A DNA stretch of 33,129 nucleotides from a virus: positions 1-33,129 of the IMG/VR virus record IMGVR_UViG_3300049207_000064. One strand, given 5' to 3'. The notes under the pieces were generated by a model. The model saw only the letters and a list, made by a program, of their open reading frames with translations. It made no database searches and was not told the DNA's origin. Position 1 is the first letter of the stretch; the number at the start of each line of letters is the position of its first letter. The position numbers and the translations under genes are program-made. Positions 23,257 through 30,054 of this stretch are shown here, piece by piece.

Positions 23257-25308
23257 ATGCCATCCGTAGATGATGTTCAAGACATAAGCCCGCTGCAGCA
23301 GTACAACGCCGCACCAGCGCAGACGGTGTTCGCGTATCCGTTCCCGATCTTCGAGGACGACAACCTCGTGGTCTACAAGGACGACACGTTACTGGTGCTC
23401 GCTACGGACTACACGGTTGCTGGCGAAGGCGACGACACAGGCGGCGACATCACCCTCATTGTTCCGTGCGTGGGCGGCGAGGTAATCACGATCTACCGCG
23501 ACGTGCCGATGGAGCGCCTGACCGACTTTCAGCAGAACGGACCACGCCGCTCAGCTGATATGAACGATGAGCTAGACCGCATGACGATGTACATGCAGCA
23601 GCTCAAGCGCGATCTAGGGCGAAAGATCGGGCTGTCCCTGCGCAATCCGCAGGCTAGCAGTGAACTAACGCTAGACCCGATCTCAAGCTGGCTAGAACGG
23701 TATTTCTTTATCAATGCAAGCGGCGAGCTTGAGCCTGCAGCCAATATTGGTTCGACCGCGCTGACGCAGTCGGTCATCGGCGGTCTGCTCTATCCGCAAA
23801 CCGCTGCCGAATTATCAGCCGGCGTCACCCCGGTCAACTATGCGTATGCGCCTGGCGAAGTAGACAGATACGGCACGAACGCCATCCCCGGCACGACCGA
23901 CATGACTGCCGCATTCAACGCAGCATTCAAGGTGGCTAAAACCTCAGGTACCGATGTCGTTTATGGACGGTCATGGCCTTATCTGGTGACATCCGCAATC
24001 GATGTCACCGTTGACACGGGCGCCGACAATTTCGGATTCAACGTGCGCAACATCGGTCAAGCGCACGCCGTCACCGCCAATGCGCCTGGCTACCCGAGCA
24101 TCCTCGCCGATCACGCGGGCCACGTCTTCGATTGTGCCGGCGCTCCTGCAATCAACTGGTATGACGTGTCTGTTGGAGAAAATTCAGGGGCAGCAGCGAA
24201 GTCCGCCTGCTGGTTCTTAGCGCGGCATTCTGGCGGATCATCGCAGATTCATCGCTTCATCAATTGCCGCGTCAACGGGACGTTTGATGATGCGGTTGTA
24301 TATAACTACGGCTCCGAGGAAGAGGAATACCACGGCTGCGTCTTCGTCAACCAGTCAACGGCCGCTGGCTCGAAGATCTTCTGGTTAACGGCCAACAACA
24401 TCCTGGGGCTGAGTTCGACCTTCATCACGATTGCGACTGGCACGCAATCAACAATCAACCACAAGATCTTCGGCGGCTCGTTCTACAGCTTCAACACCGA
24501 CAATACCTCCGATGTCATCGGCGTAGACAACTGCAGAAACATCTACGTGTACGGCGCCTTTTTCGTGTGCAAGGGCCGCTCGTACCTGCATATCGATCCG
24601 ACCAATGGATCGAGCGACCGTATCGTCTTTCACGGGCTAGAAGGAGAGAACGCTAGCCCATTGAACCTCTACGGCATCCACATGGGCGCGGGCGCCGTCA
24701 ATAACGCCCAGATCGTAATTCGAGATTCTTACATCCCTTCGCAGACGCGCGCGGTATACGCAGGGGCTGGCGTGACTGTGTCTAGCTCGACCTTCGACAA
24801 CATTTCGGAGCTTGCCTCGAAGGGCATAGAGATCGTGACGAAGCTGCAACAGAGCTATGTCAATCAGGTTTCTGTCGTCGTCATCGGTGAGTCGGAACTA
24901 AACACGCTGATCGGCGACACTTCAGGCTTCACGATCACGACGCGCGACGATGACAACTGGCACGAGACAGGCGCGACCAATACCACTTGGACACCAGGCA
25001 CAGCCGCCATCACCCACGGCGGCACGTTGACGGTCGGTAACCTTCGACTATCTCTCGAAGGCAAGAAGATGTTCTTCAGCTTGAGCCTTGTCGATACGGT
25101 GTCTATGTCTTGGGCTGCCCTTGCCGCGATCACGGGGCTGCCGTTCAGCACTGCGATTGTATCAGCGGACGTGACGGTCGTGAACTACAACACCGGCGCC
25201 TCGTTGGGCGTCGGCTTCGTCGAAGGCACTTCGATCAAGCTACCGGTGAACGCTGGCGTCGGAGCAGGCGTCTTCGTGATCATCAGCGGGTCTGCGTATG
25301 TGGCGTAA
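23257..25308 (+). CDS. Tail fibre/spike with T7-fibre N-terminus and beta-helix
   Basis: This is 683 residues. ATG 23257 has GGAGAG upstream. Residues 1-140 match the T7-type fibre anchoring domain: QYNAAPAQTVFAYPFPIFED, YRDVPMERLTDFQQNGPRRS and MNDELDRMTMYMQQLKRDLG. Residues about 210-560 have the repeated short strands of a right-handed beta-helix (pectate-lyase-like), and the last 110 form a beta-sandwich-like end (AITHGGTLTVGNLRLSLEGK). It attaches to the tail and recognises surface glycan; enzymatic cleavage is possible but no active site was identified. Its end overlaps by 26 bases with the minus-strand acyltransferase. Confidence 0.85.
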   Translation: MPSVDDVQDISPLQQYNAAPAQTVFAYPFPIFEDDNLVVYKDDTLLVLATDYTVAGEGDDTGGDITLIVPCVGGEVITIYRDVPMERLTDFQQNGPRRSADMNDELDRMTMYMQQLKRDLGRKIGLSLRNPQASSELTLDPISSWLERYFFINASGELEPAANIGSTALTQSVIGGLLYPQTAAELSAGVTPVNYAYAPGEVDRYGTNAIPGTTDMTAAFNAAFKVAKTSGTDVVYGRSWPYLVTSAIDVTVDTGADNFGFNVRNIGQAHAVTANAPGYPSILADHAGHVFDCAGAPAINWYDVSVGENSGAAAKSACWFLARHSGGSSQIHRFINCRVNGTFDDAVVYNYGSEEEEYHGCVFVNQSTAAGSKIFWLTANNILGLSSTFITIATGTQSTINHKIFGGSFYSFNTDNTSDVIGVDNCRNIYVYGAFFVCKGRSYLHIDPTNGSSDRIVFHGLEGENASPLNLYGIHMGAGAVNNAQIVIRDSYIPSQTRAVYAGAGVTVSSSTFDNISELASKGIEIVTKLQQSYVNQVSVVVIGESELNTLIGDTSGFTITTRDDDNWHETGATNTTWTPGTAAITHGGTLTVGNLRLSLEGKKMFFSLSLVDTVSMSWAALAAITGLPFSTAIVSADVTVVNYNTGASLGVGFVEGTSIKLPVNAGVGAGVFVIISGSAYVA

Positions 25309-26440
25309 CCACTCCACGCAAACGCTGTACCCACTGCCGCTGCATGAACGGCTTCTCAAAGGCGAGGAACAGCAGCGATGCGACGACAAGCAGCGCGGGC
25401 ATGAGGATTGCCCAAGCAATGGCGTAGTTCACCCACAGCGCTCTAGTGGGTTGGAAGCGCATCGCGTGCGGTCCGAGAGCAGAGATCACGTACTCGTGGT
25501 AGAGGTAGGTCGTGTAGCACATGCCGCCGACAACCGCGATCCATTGGTTCGCGAGGATGGCGTGCGTGATGCGGCCATAGAAGGCCGCACAGGTGAGGCC
25601 GAGCAACCCCACGCAGGCGAGCGCGCACCAGATGGCGTCGAACATGCCTCCACCCGGACTCCACCACACCCGCGTGATGCATCCGGTGATGGCGTAGAGC
25701 AGCGCGACGCTACCGAGCGCGACCCAGTCCATGCGGTAGGTTTTCTCTGCCGTGCCACGGCTGACGTAGATGTCGGCGATGAGAAAACCCACGAGGAAGC
25801 AGTGTGCGAAGGCGAGCACGGAGAGGCGCCACTCGTTGATGAACGGCTGCAGGGCGCAGAAGCCCACGATGATGGCTATCAAGATTTCTCGCCGCTGCTT
25901 CAAAGCGAAGACTCGCGCGATGAGCGGCGCCAGCAGGTAGAACTGAATCTCGATCTCGAGCGACCAAGCGACCTCGGCAATCGTGCTTTTCTCGCCATAC
26001 ACCAAATTGTGGCTGTAGGTCAGCGTCGAGATGTAGTGAGGGAGAAACTCGGCGAAGTCCCCGTGCCAGGCGCGCAGCACGAAGATCAGCGTGACGAAGA
26101 TGAAGTACGGCGGCTCGAGCCGGGTGAGCCTGCGCAGGTAGTAGCTCGGCAGATTCACGCCTCGTTCGCCCGCCAGGTAATGAGCGGCGAACGGAAGCGA
26201 GATGATGAGTCCGCTGATCGTGAAGAACAGGATCACGCCGAACCAGCCTCGATCCAGTGTGTCGGCAAACGCGCCTTCTCGCGCGAGGCCCGCCGGGGAC
26301 TTCGCGATCACATAGCCGAGCAGGTGATACATCACGACCGATGCGATGGCGATGAACCTCAGGCCATCGATCTCCCTGACTACCCGGCCACTCGTCGTAA
26401 CGCGCGTCAGGGTTTCTATCAATCTGTCGGCTATTCGCAT
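25283..26440 (-). CDS. Acyltransferase-3 family membrane protein, likely O-antigen acetylase
   Basis: This is 385 residues from ATG 26440; the frame is open to 26542, but the extra part overlaps the next gene. The family motifs are present: REIDGLRFIAIASVVMYHL with the conserved His, GVILFFTISGLIISLPF, YYLRRLTRLEPPYF and AEVAWSLEIEIQFYLLAPLI. About ten hydrophobic helices are visible. Such enzymes transfer acetyl groups across the inner membrane onto surface sugars. It is the only minus-strand gene inside the late region and lies next to the tail fibre, as the O-acetyltransferase does in phage Sf6. This suggests lysogenic conversion that blocks superinfection. No clear promoter was seen. Confidence 0.9.
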   Translation of the reverse strand: MRIADRLIETLTRVTTSGRVVREIDGLRFIAIASVVMYHLLGYVIAKSPAGLAREGAFADTLDRGWFGVILFFTISGLIISLPFAAHYLAGERGVNLPSYYLRRLTRLEPPYFIFVTLIFVLRAWHGDFAEFLPHYISTLTYSHNLVYGEKSTIAEVAWSLEIEIQFYLLAPLIARVFALKQRREILIAIIVGFCALQPFINEWRLSVLAFAHCFLVGFLIADIYVSRGTAEKTYRMDWVALGSVALLYAITGCITRVWWSPGGGMFDAIWCALACVGLLGLTCAAFYGRITHAILANQWIAVVGGMCYTTYLYHEYVISALGPHAMRFQPTRALWVNYAIAWAILMPALLVVASLLFLAFEKPFMQRQWVQRLRGVVTPHTQTR

Positions 26441-26467
26441 AGGCCCATTTCCAAAGGATAGCGCAAC

Positions 26468-26815
26468 TTGGACATTGACGACCAGAACGAGGAATTGCGC
26501 TCCAAGGGCCGAAAGAGCGGGGGTGGCTCCGTTGAAATGCACGATGCCCGCTTTTCATCGCTCATCAAGTGGGTATGGGCAGCCCTGGGTGGATTGGCTG
26601 TACTCATCGGACTTGGCGTCTACAGCAAGCTTTCTTCGATTAACGACACCCTGATTGCCGCTGTCTCGGACATCAAGAACCAGGGCGCGCAGGTTGCGGA
26701 ACTGAAGATTGAAGTGCGCGACCTTCGTGGTGCTCAAGGAGCCATGCAGCGTCAAGTCGATAGCCTGGAAGGAAAGACGCTCCGTGGCATCGAGGAGATG
26801 AAGCGTGAACGATGA
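26468..26815 (+). CDS. Single-pass membrane protein with coiled coil
   Basis: This is 115 residues from a TTG at 26468 (AAAGGA nine bases upstream); ATG 26537 is a shorter alternative. A charged N-terminus is followed by a transmembrane helix (WVWAALGGLAVLIGLGVYSK) and a coiled coil (VAELKIEVRDLRGAQGAMQR). It starts only 28 bases from the divergent acyltransferase and opens the lysis region. A holin or antiholin-like role is possible but unproven. Confidence 0.6.
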   Translation: MDIDDQNEELRSKGRKSGGGSVEMHDARFSSLIKWVWAALGGLAVLIGLGVYSKLSSINDTLIAAVSDIKNQGAQVAELKIEVRDLRGAQGAMQRQVDSLEGKTLRGIEEMKRER

Positions 26816-27122
26816 CTATCCGGCCTTCGTTCATGGAGAACAGGGCGAACGCTCCGCTCAGGTCATCACCGTGGATTACGGCAAGCACATCGCTTCCCTT
26901 GGGTTTTCCATCGCTGCTTTTGCTGTCTCGCTTGCCTGTGCATTGTGGCTGATGGGTCGCACCGTAGCCGCAGAACTTCGGGCAAGTGCCATTGAATCAC
27001 AGGCATCGAACCAGCTAGCCATGGAAAAGCGCCTCAACACTCAGGCCATCGACGAACTGAAGTTAGAGATGCGCGCGGCTTTCAAGAATCGCGATCTCAG
27101 TGATACCCACGAATTGAAGTAG
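26805..27122 (+). CDS. Membrane protein with helical C-terminus
   Basis: This is 105 residues from GTG 26805, with CGAGGAG upstream, overlapping the previous gene by 11 bases. One clear transmembrane helix lies near residues 31-51 (GFSIAAFAVSLACALWLMGR), followed by an amphipathic helical tail. It resembles the previous gene in layout, so the two may work as a pair in the lysis region. Confidence 0.6.
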   Translation: MNDDYPAFVHGEQGERSAQVITVDYGKHIASLGFSIAAFAVSLACALWLMGRTVAAELRASAIESQASNQLAMEKRLNTQAIDELKLEMRAAFKNRDLSDTHELK

Positions 27123-27130
27123 GAGTCCAT

Positions 27131-27280
27131 ATGCCTAGCGACCAAGATGTAATCATAATTTCCAACTACCGAACGCGCGTGAACTACTACGGCTGGTTCA
27201 CTGTACGCGCTTGGGTATTCCTTGCTGCACCAGTTGCTGCGCTCATTGTCGGTCTCATCGTTGGGGCGATAGCGGGCTAA
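27131..27280 (+). CDS. 49-residue membrane protein, small-holin-like
   Basis: The frame runs from ATG 27131 (AGGAG at 27121-27125) to TAA 27280, which overlaps the next ATG. The peptide has a polar N-terminus (MPSDQDVIIISNYRTRVNYY) and a hydrophobic C-terminal helix (FLAAPVAALIVGLIVGAIAG). One membrane span fits a small accessory membrane protein. Strong ribosome site and coupling support it. Confidence 0.6.
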   Translation: MPSDQDVIIISNYRTRVNYYGWFTVRAWVFLAAPVAALIVGLIVGAIAG

Positions 27281-27525
27281 TGGAAATCGCGATTGGCATA
27301 GGCGCGACCGTCATTCTCGGCTTGCTCGCCGTCGTGTGGAATCTCTTGAACGAAAAGATCAAGTCTCACAAGGAGCACTGCGACGATGAGATCAAGCAGC
27401 TGTGGGCGCAGATCGGGCGCGATAGCCACTCTGGTATGAGGGCTGAAGTGCACAAGATCCCCAGCATTCAAACCACGTTGCTCATGCACGGCGATTTGAT
27501 CAGGCGCGCGAGGGATGAGCGGTGA
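27280..27525 (+). CDS. Membrane-anchored small lysis-region protein
   Basis: This is 81 residues from ATG 27280 (TAATG overlap). The N-terminal helix MEIAIGIGATVILGLLAVVW is a membrane span, followed by a charged helical region (NLLNEKIKSHKEHCDDEIKQ) and a soluble end. One N-terminal span plus coil is common in phage lysis cassettes. It overlaps the DUF5675 gene by a GTGA junction. Confidence 0.6.
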   Translation: MEIAIGIGATVILGLLAVVWNLLNEKIKSHKEHCDDEIKQLWAQIGRDSHSGMRAEVHKIPSIQTTLLMHGDLIRRARDER

Positions 27526-27980
27526 AACTCATCCTGCGCCGCGAGCCTCCTCATCCTGACTGCACGCTGGGACTGCTCGAGATTGGCAGCCTGACGCTGT
27601 GCACGATTGAACGGCCCTGGATTTTCAGTCCTACCTGCAAGGGCGGGTTGAAGGGCAAGTCCTGCGTACCTCCAGGCACATACCAGCTCGTCAAACACGA
27701 CAGCAAGAAGCACGGCAAGACGTGGGCGCTGGTGAATCACGACTTGGACGTTGTTCATTACGAAGGCGATGACCACGATCCGGATGAGGACAGAGCTACC
27801 TGTCTCATTCACATCGGGAATTACGTGCATCAAGTTGAAGGCTGCATAGCTGTCGGCCTCACTCATGCACTGACCAACGGTGAGCACTGGGTGACTTCAT
27901 CCACTCGTGCCATGCAACGTCTGCAAGCCGTTCTCCCTTGGACTAACGAACATCAGCTTGAGATCACGGAGGCCGCATGA
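27522..27980 (+). CDS. DUF5675 family protein, possible cell-wall enzyme
   Basis: This is 152 residues from GTG 27522. The pattern LGLLEIGSLTLCTIERPW, then CVPPGTYQLVKHDSKKHG and the HIGNYVHQVEGCIAVG core (H97, C108), identifies DUF5675-like proteins common in phage lysis regions. The H...EGC core recalls the H...(S/T)HGC of YkuD L,D-transpeptidases, but the spacing is shorter and the order is not proof. No signal peptide is seen. It is the only enzyme-like protein among the holin-like genes, so it could be the murein-degrading protein. That is an inference. Confidence 0.65.
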   Translation: MKLILRREPPHPDCTLGLLEIGSLTLCTIERPWIFSPTCKGGLKGKSCVPPGTYQLVKHDSKKHGKTWALVNHDLDVVHYEGDDHDPDEDRATCLIHIGNYVHQVEGCIAVGLTHALTNGEHWVTSSTRAMQRLQAVLPWTNEHQLEITEAA

Positions 27981-28177
27981 AATGGCTGTGGAAGAACCGC
28001 ACTAAGGTCGTGGGCTATCTAGGTGCTGGCCTCGCCCAACTCGGCACCAGCGGGCTTATAGAAAGTCCCAAAGCCATAGCTTGGCTCGCCTTCGCCGCAT
28101 CGATGTGCACGCTCGCCATCGGCCACTTCAACGACTACCAAACAAAACGCGCCAAGGCGCAGGAGACACCGCAATGA
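27977..28177 (+). CDS. Holin-like two-helix membrane protein
   Basis: This is 66 residues, ATG 27977 overlapping the previous stop. A basic start (MKWLWKNRTKVVGYLGAGLA) leads into two hydrophobic helices (KVVGYLGAGLAQLGTSGLI and AIAWLAFAASMCTLAIGHF) and a polar basic end. This is a common phage holin layout. The next gene begins at an ATGA overlap. Confidence 0.65.
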   Translation: MKWLWKNRTKVVGYLGAGLAQLGTSGLIESPKAIAWLAFAASMCTLAIGHFNDYQTKRAKAQETPQ

Positions 28178-28716
28178 ACCCATTCTCTCGCCGCATCCAT
28201 CCAGCTGCTGTGCTGGCAGTCGCACTCGGACTGCTATGTATCACGGGCATCGTGAACGCGCAGTCCACCACTCGCGTGACCAACTGTAACGCAGCGACTC
28301 CAACCAACGCCCTGTGTCTGGAATGGACCGCCCCCGCCACCATGACGGACGGAACCCCCACGGTCCTGCCGCTCAACTATCGGGTGCAGCAGCGCGTGGG
28401 AACGACAGGCACTTTCACGACCATTGCCAGCAATCTCACCGTGCTCAAGCTGTACGTGGAGAACCTGGCGCCGGGTGAATATTTCTACAGAGTTTTCGCC
28501 AATTGCACGGGCTGTACGGCTGAAAGCGCGGCATCGAATACGGCCTCGAGATCAGCTACGACTCCGCCTGTGGTGCCCGGTGCGCCGGTATTGATCATCG
28601 CTGCCACGATCCGTGCAGGACAGCCACCGACGTACCGAGTGGTTTACACAGTGCGTCCAAGGACTGGAGAGCTTGTGTTTGTCGCGCCTGAGGCGATGCG
28701 CAGTGCATTCAGGTAA
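28174..28716 (+). CDS. Secreted protein with fibronectin type III-like domain
   Basis: This is 180 residues, ATG 28174 in an ATGA overlap. A signal peptide is clear: basic start, hydrophobic VLAVALGLLCITGIVNAQ and a likely cut after NA-Q. The mature part has LCLEWTAPATM, PLNYRVQQRVG and the Tyr-rich LAPGEYFYRVFANCTG pattern of a fibronectin type III fold, with two Cys residues that may form a bridge. The C-terminus is a second beta-like segment. A secreted FN3 protein in a lysis region is unusual; it may bind the envelope or act as a lysogenic conversion factor. Confidence 0.65.
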   Translation: MNPFSRRIHPAAVLAVALGLLCITGIVNAQSTTRVTNCNAATPTNALCLEWTAPATMTDGTPTVLPLNYRVQQRVGTTGTFTTIASNLTVLKLYVENLAPGEYFYRVFANCTGCTAESAASNTASRSATTPPVVPGAPVLIIAATIRAGQPPTYRVVYTVRPRTGELVFVAPEAMRSAFR

Positions 28717-28873
28717 AGACCGCTACGGCGTCCGTCCCCTGAACCATCACGAGCTCGCCCTATGGGAGTCTCGTATGGCTGAACTGAAGGACAAAAAGCG
28801 TCCCGTGGTAAAGCAGGTATGGCATCCCATGACATACGCACAGGTGTGTGCGTTGAGGTGGCCTAAGTGTTAG
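28703..28873 (+). CDS. Short hypothetical protein
   Basis: This is 56 residues from a GTG at 28703 with GAGG nine bases upstream, overlapping the end of the FN3 gene. It begins VHSGKDRYGVRPLNHHELAL and ends with PMTYAQVCALRWPKC. Weak evidence: only length, ribosome site and placement. Its stop lies just beyond the Rz start at 28867. Confidence 0.4.
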   Translation: MHSGKDRYGVRPLNHHELALWESRMAELKDKKRPVVKQVWHPMTYAQVCALRWPKC

Positions 28874-29229
28874 GACAGTGGAAATTGATCGCCGGCCTCG
28901 CTGTCCTAGCCGTGATAGGGGGGCTGATATGGTACGAGGTTGGTGTCCACAAAAAGGCTGCCCGTGTGGATCAAGCTGAGGACCGTGCAGAGGCTGCCGA
29001 GAAGGGCAGGGCTCAAGATATGGCTGAGGTAGTAAGGCGTCTGGATGCCGATGCTATTCAGCGTGGCGAGTTACTGGCGAAGTTCGCGAGCATCGATGAG
29101 CGTTTCAACTCGATCAAGATTCCAGATCCCAAGGTGTTGGTTCAGACGCGGGAGGTTCCCGGTGCGTGTCCTGTGGTTGGCGTTTCTGACGAGTTTGTGC
29201 GCGTGTTCAACGAAGCCTCAGCCCCTTGA
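28867..29229 (+). CDS. Rz: Rz-like inner-membrane spanin
   Basis: This is 120 residues from GTG 28867. One N-terminal membrane helix (LIAGLAVLAVIGGLIWYEVG) is followed by a long charged, coiled periplasmic part (AARVDQAEDRAEAAEKGRAQ and further to residue 85). This is the usual i-spanin layout. Its 3' end contains the start of the Rz1 frame at 29162 in another frame. Together they fuse inner and outer membranes at the last step of lysis. Confidence 0.75.
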   Translation: MLGQWKLIAGLAVLAVIGGLIWYEVGVHKKAARVDQAEDRAEAAEKGRAQDMAEVVRRLDADAIQRGELLAKFASIDERFNSIKIPDPKVLVQTREVPGACPVVGVSDEFVRVFNEASAP

Positions 29230-29425
29230 GATTCCCTCCCCAAAACCATTAGAGGCAATGCAGCCGTGTTCGCTACAGCTATGCACGCTGCGGCCAGAGA
29301 TTGTGAATCTCGAACCTGCTGACCAGTTGGCGATGATCCTGGCTTGTAAAGTTGCCGACGCAGAAACGTACCGTCGATGCCAAGCCAAACAAGATGCGTT
29401 AGTGTCATGGATCAAAGCTCGCTGA
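29162..29425 (+). CDS. Rz1: Rz1-like outer-membrane lipoprotein spanin, overlapping Rz
   Basis: This is 87 residues from GTG 29162, with GGGAGG six bases upstream, inside the end of Rz in a different frame. It has a hydrophobic signal (VRVLWLAFLTSLCACSTK) with a lipobox-like L-C-A-C ending at Cys15, then a Pro-rich start (PQPLEIPSPKPLEAM) typical of Rz1. The Cys-rich middle is unusual. The nested, shifted-frame layout is diagnostic of Rz/Rz1 pairs. Confidence 0.75.
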   Translation: MRVLWLAFLTSLCACSTKPQPLEIPSPKPLEAMQPCSLQLCTLRPEIVNLEPADQLAMILACKVADAETYRRCQAKQDALVSWIKAR

Positions 29426-29442
29426 GTTTGTAAAATGCTCGC

Positions 29443-29637
29443 ATGCACCTCTCCGACGACGACCTTCGCGACGCTGCCATGGGCCTTCGTGCATTAGCCC
29501 ATATCGCTGAATCAGATGCTGCAAAAACACAAAACCCCTCTGTGCGAGATGCATTTCTAGAGCAGGCGAGGAAGTACAGGGCATTGGCGGAAAGATTTGA
29601 GAGGGCTAGGGCCATTCCTTCATCAGTCGTTCGGTAA
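29443..29637 (+). CDS. Small helical hypothetical protein
   Basis: This is 64 residues from ATG 29443 with no clear ribosome site. It is mostly amphipathic helix (MHLSDDDLRDAAMGLRALAH). The end overlaps the convergent minus-strand gene by 32 bases. A real gene is likely but not certain; similar short proteins follow spanins in other phages. Confidence 0.5.
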   Translation: MHLSDDDLRDAAMGLRALAHIAESDAAKTQNPSVRDAFLEQARKYRALAERFERARAIPSSVVR

Positions 29638-29818
29638 GCGACTGCTGTCGTTCAGCTTCGGCTTTCTCAGCTTCTCGCTGTCTGGCCGTTCGCGCCATCC
29701 AGCATATCGAACAACCGCAATGCGCTGTCATCATGGCGTGCTCACGAGCTACGTCCATGATGGTTACCGGCCGTGAGAGGGCAGAGCTGAAACTCGGATC
29801 GTAGGTTGGCTCACTCAC
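29606..29818 (-). CDS. Small leftward hypothetical protein
   Basis: This is 70 residues from GTG 29818, chosen because AAGGAG lies at a good distance upstream; an ATG at 29839 would be longer. It begins VSEPTYDPSFSSALSRPVTI and contains an HCGCSICW cluster and an ARTARQREAEKAEAERQQSL charged helix. It is the last gene of the leftward region, converging with the late genes. Function unknown. Confidence 0.55.
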   Translation of the reverse strand: MSEPTYDPSFSSALSRPVTIMDVAREHAMMTAHCGCSICWMARTARQREAEKAEAERQQSLTERLMKEWP

Positions 29819-29953
29819 TGCACACTCCTTCCCGCACATTCCTCACACACACTCGAAGCATTTTCAGCTCTCAGGTGGAGGCTCGAAGCTTTTCCCGCAG
29901 ATTCTGCAGACGAAGGTGCGCTGGGCGTAGGGCGGTGGAGCTGGCTCGGACAT
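29815..29953 (-). pseudogene. Possible zinc-ribbon protein split by a frameshift
   Basis: From ATG 29953 the minus frame reads MSEPAPPPYAQRTFVCRICG and KSFEPPPES and stops at 29864. The frame shifted by one base continues with RAENASSVCEECAGRSVQ and stops at 29815-29817, where the stop overlaps the GTG of the next gene. Together the two give CxxC and CxxC with normal zinc-ribbon spacing. Either a one-base indel broke the gene or this is chance. Confidence is low. Confidence 0.35.
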
Positions 29954-29973
29954 GACCTAATTTACCCCCGCCA

Positions 29974-29995
29974 CAGTGTGCTCCCATTGTGCTCC
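29974..29995. repeat. Candidate integrase arm-site pair, left of attP
   Basis: CAGTGTGCTCC starts at 29974 and contains TGTGCTCC (29977-29984), repeated at 29988-29995, a period of 11 bases. A similar stretch, CAGTGTGCGCC followed by GTGTGCC, lies at 30162-30181 on the other side of the tRNA core. The direct-repeat layout around attP is what arm-type integrase sites look like. Confidence 0.4.
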
Positions 29996-30003
29996 GTCCA
30001 CCC

Positions 30004-30022
30004 CCGAAACAGCCCGTTTCGG
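30004..30022. repeat. Inverted repeat CCGAAAC/GTTTCGG left of attP
   Basis: CCGAAAC (30004-30010) and GTTTCGG (30016-30022) form a perfect 7-base stem with a 5-base loop. It lies about 46 bases from the tRNA core. It may bind an accessory protein, or terminate transcription coming from the integrase side, although no T-run follows. Confidence 0.4.
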
Positions 30023-30054
30023 CCCGCGAAAACCCCATAAGTGGACTGATTCCA

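Noticed and set aside
23257-25308. Diversity-generating retroelement as in BPP-1 (variable repeat in the fibre, reverse transcriptase)
   Set aside because: No reverse transcriptase gene and no template/variable repeat pair was seen in the window.
25298-26461. Long plus-strand frame of 387 codons opposite the acyltransferase
   Set aside because: It is the mirror of a clear membrane protein gene, has highly charged unnatural composition and no ribosome site.
26441-26542. N-terminal extension of the acyltransferase to 26542
   Set aside because: It overlaps the divergent gene at 26468, and the acyltransferase motif region begins soon after the ATG at 26440.
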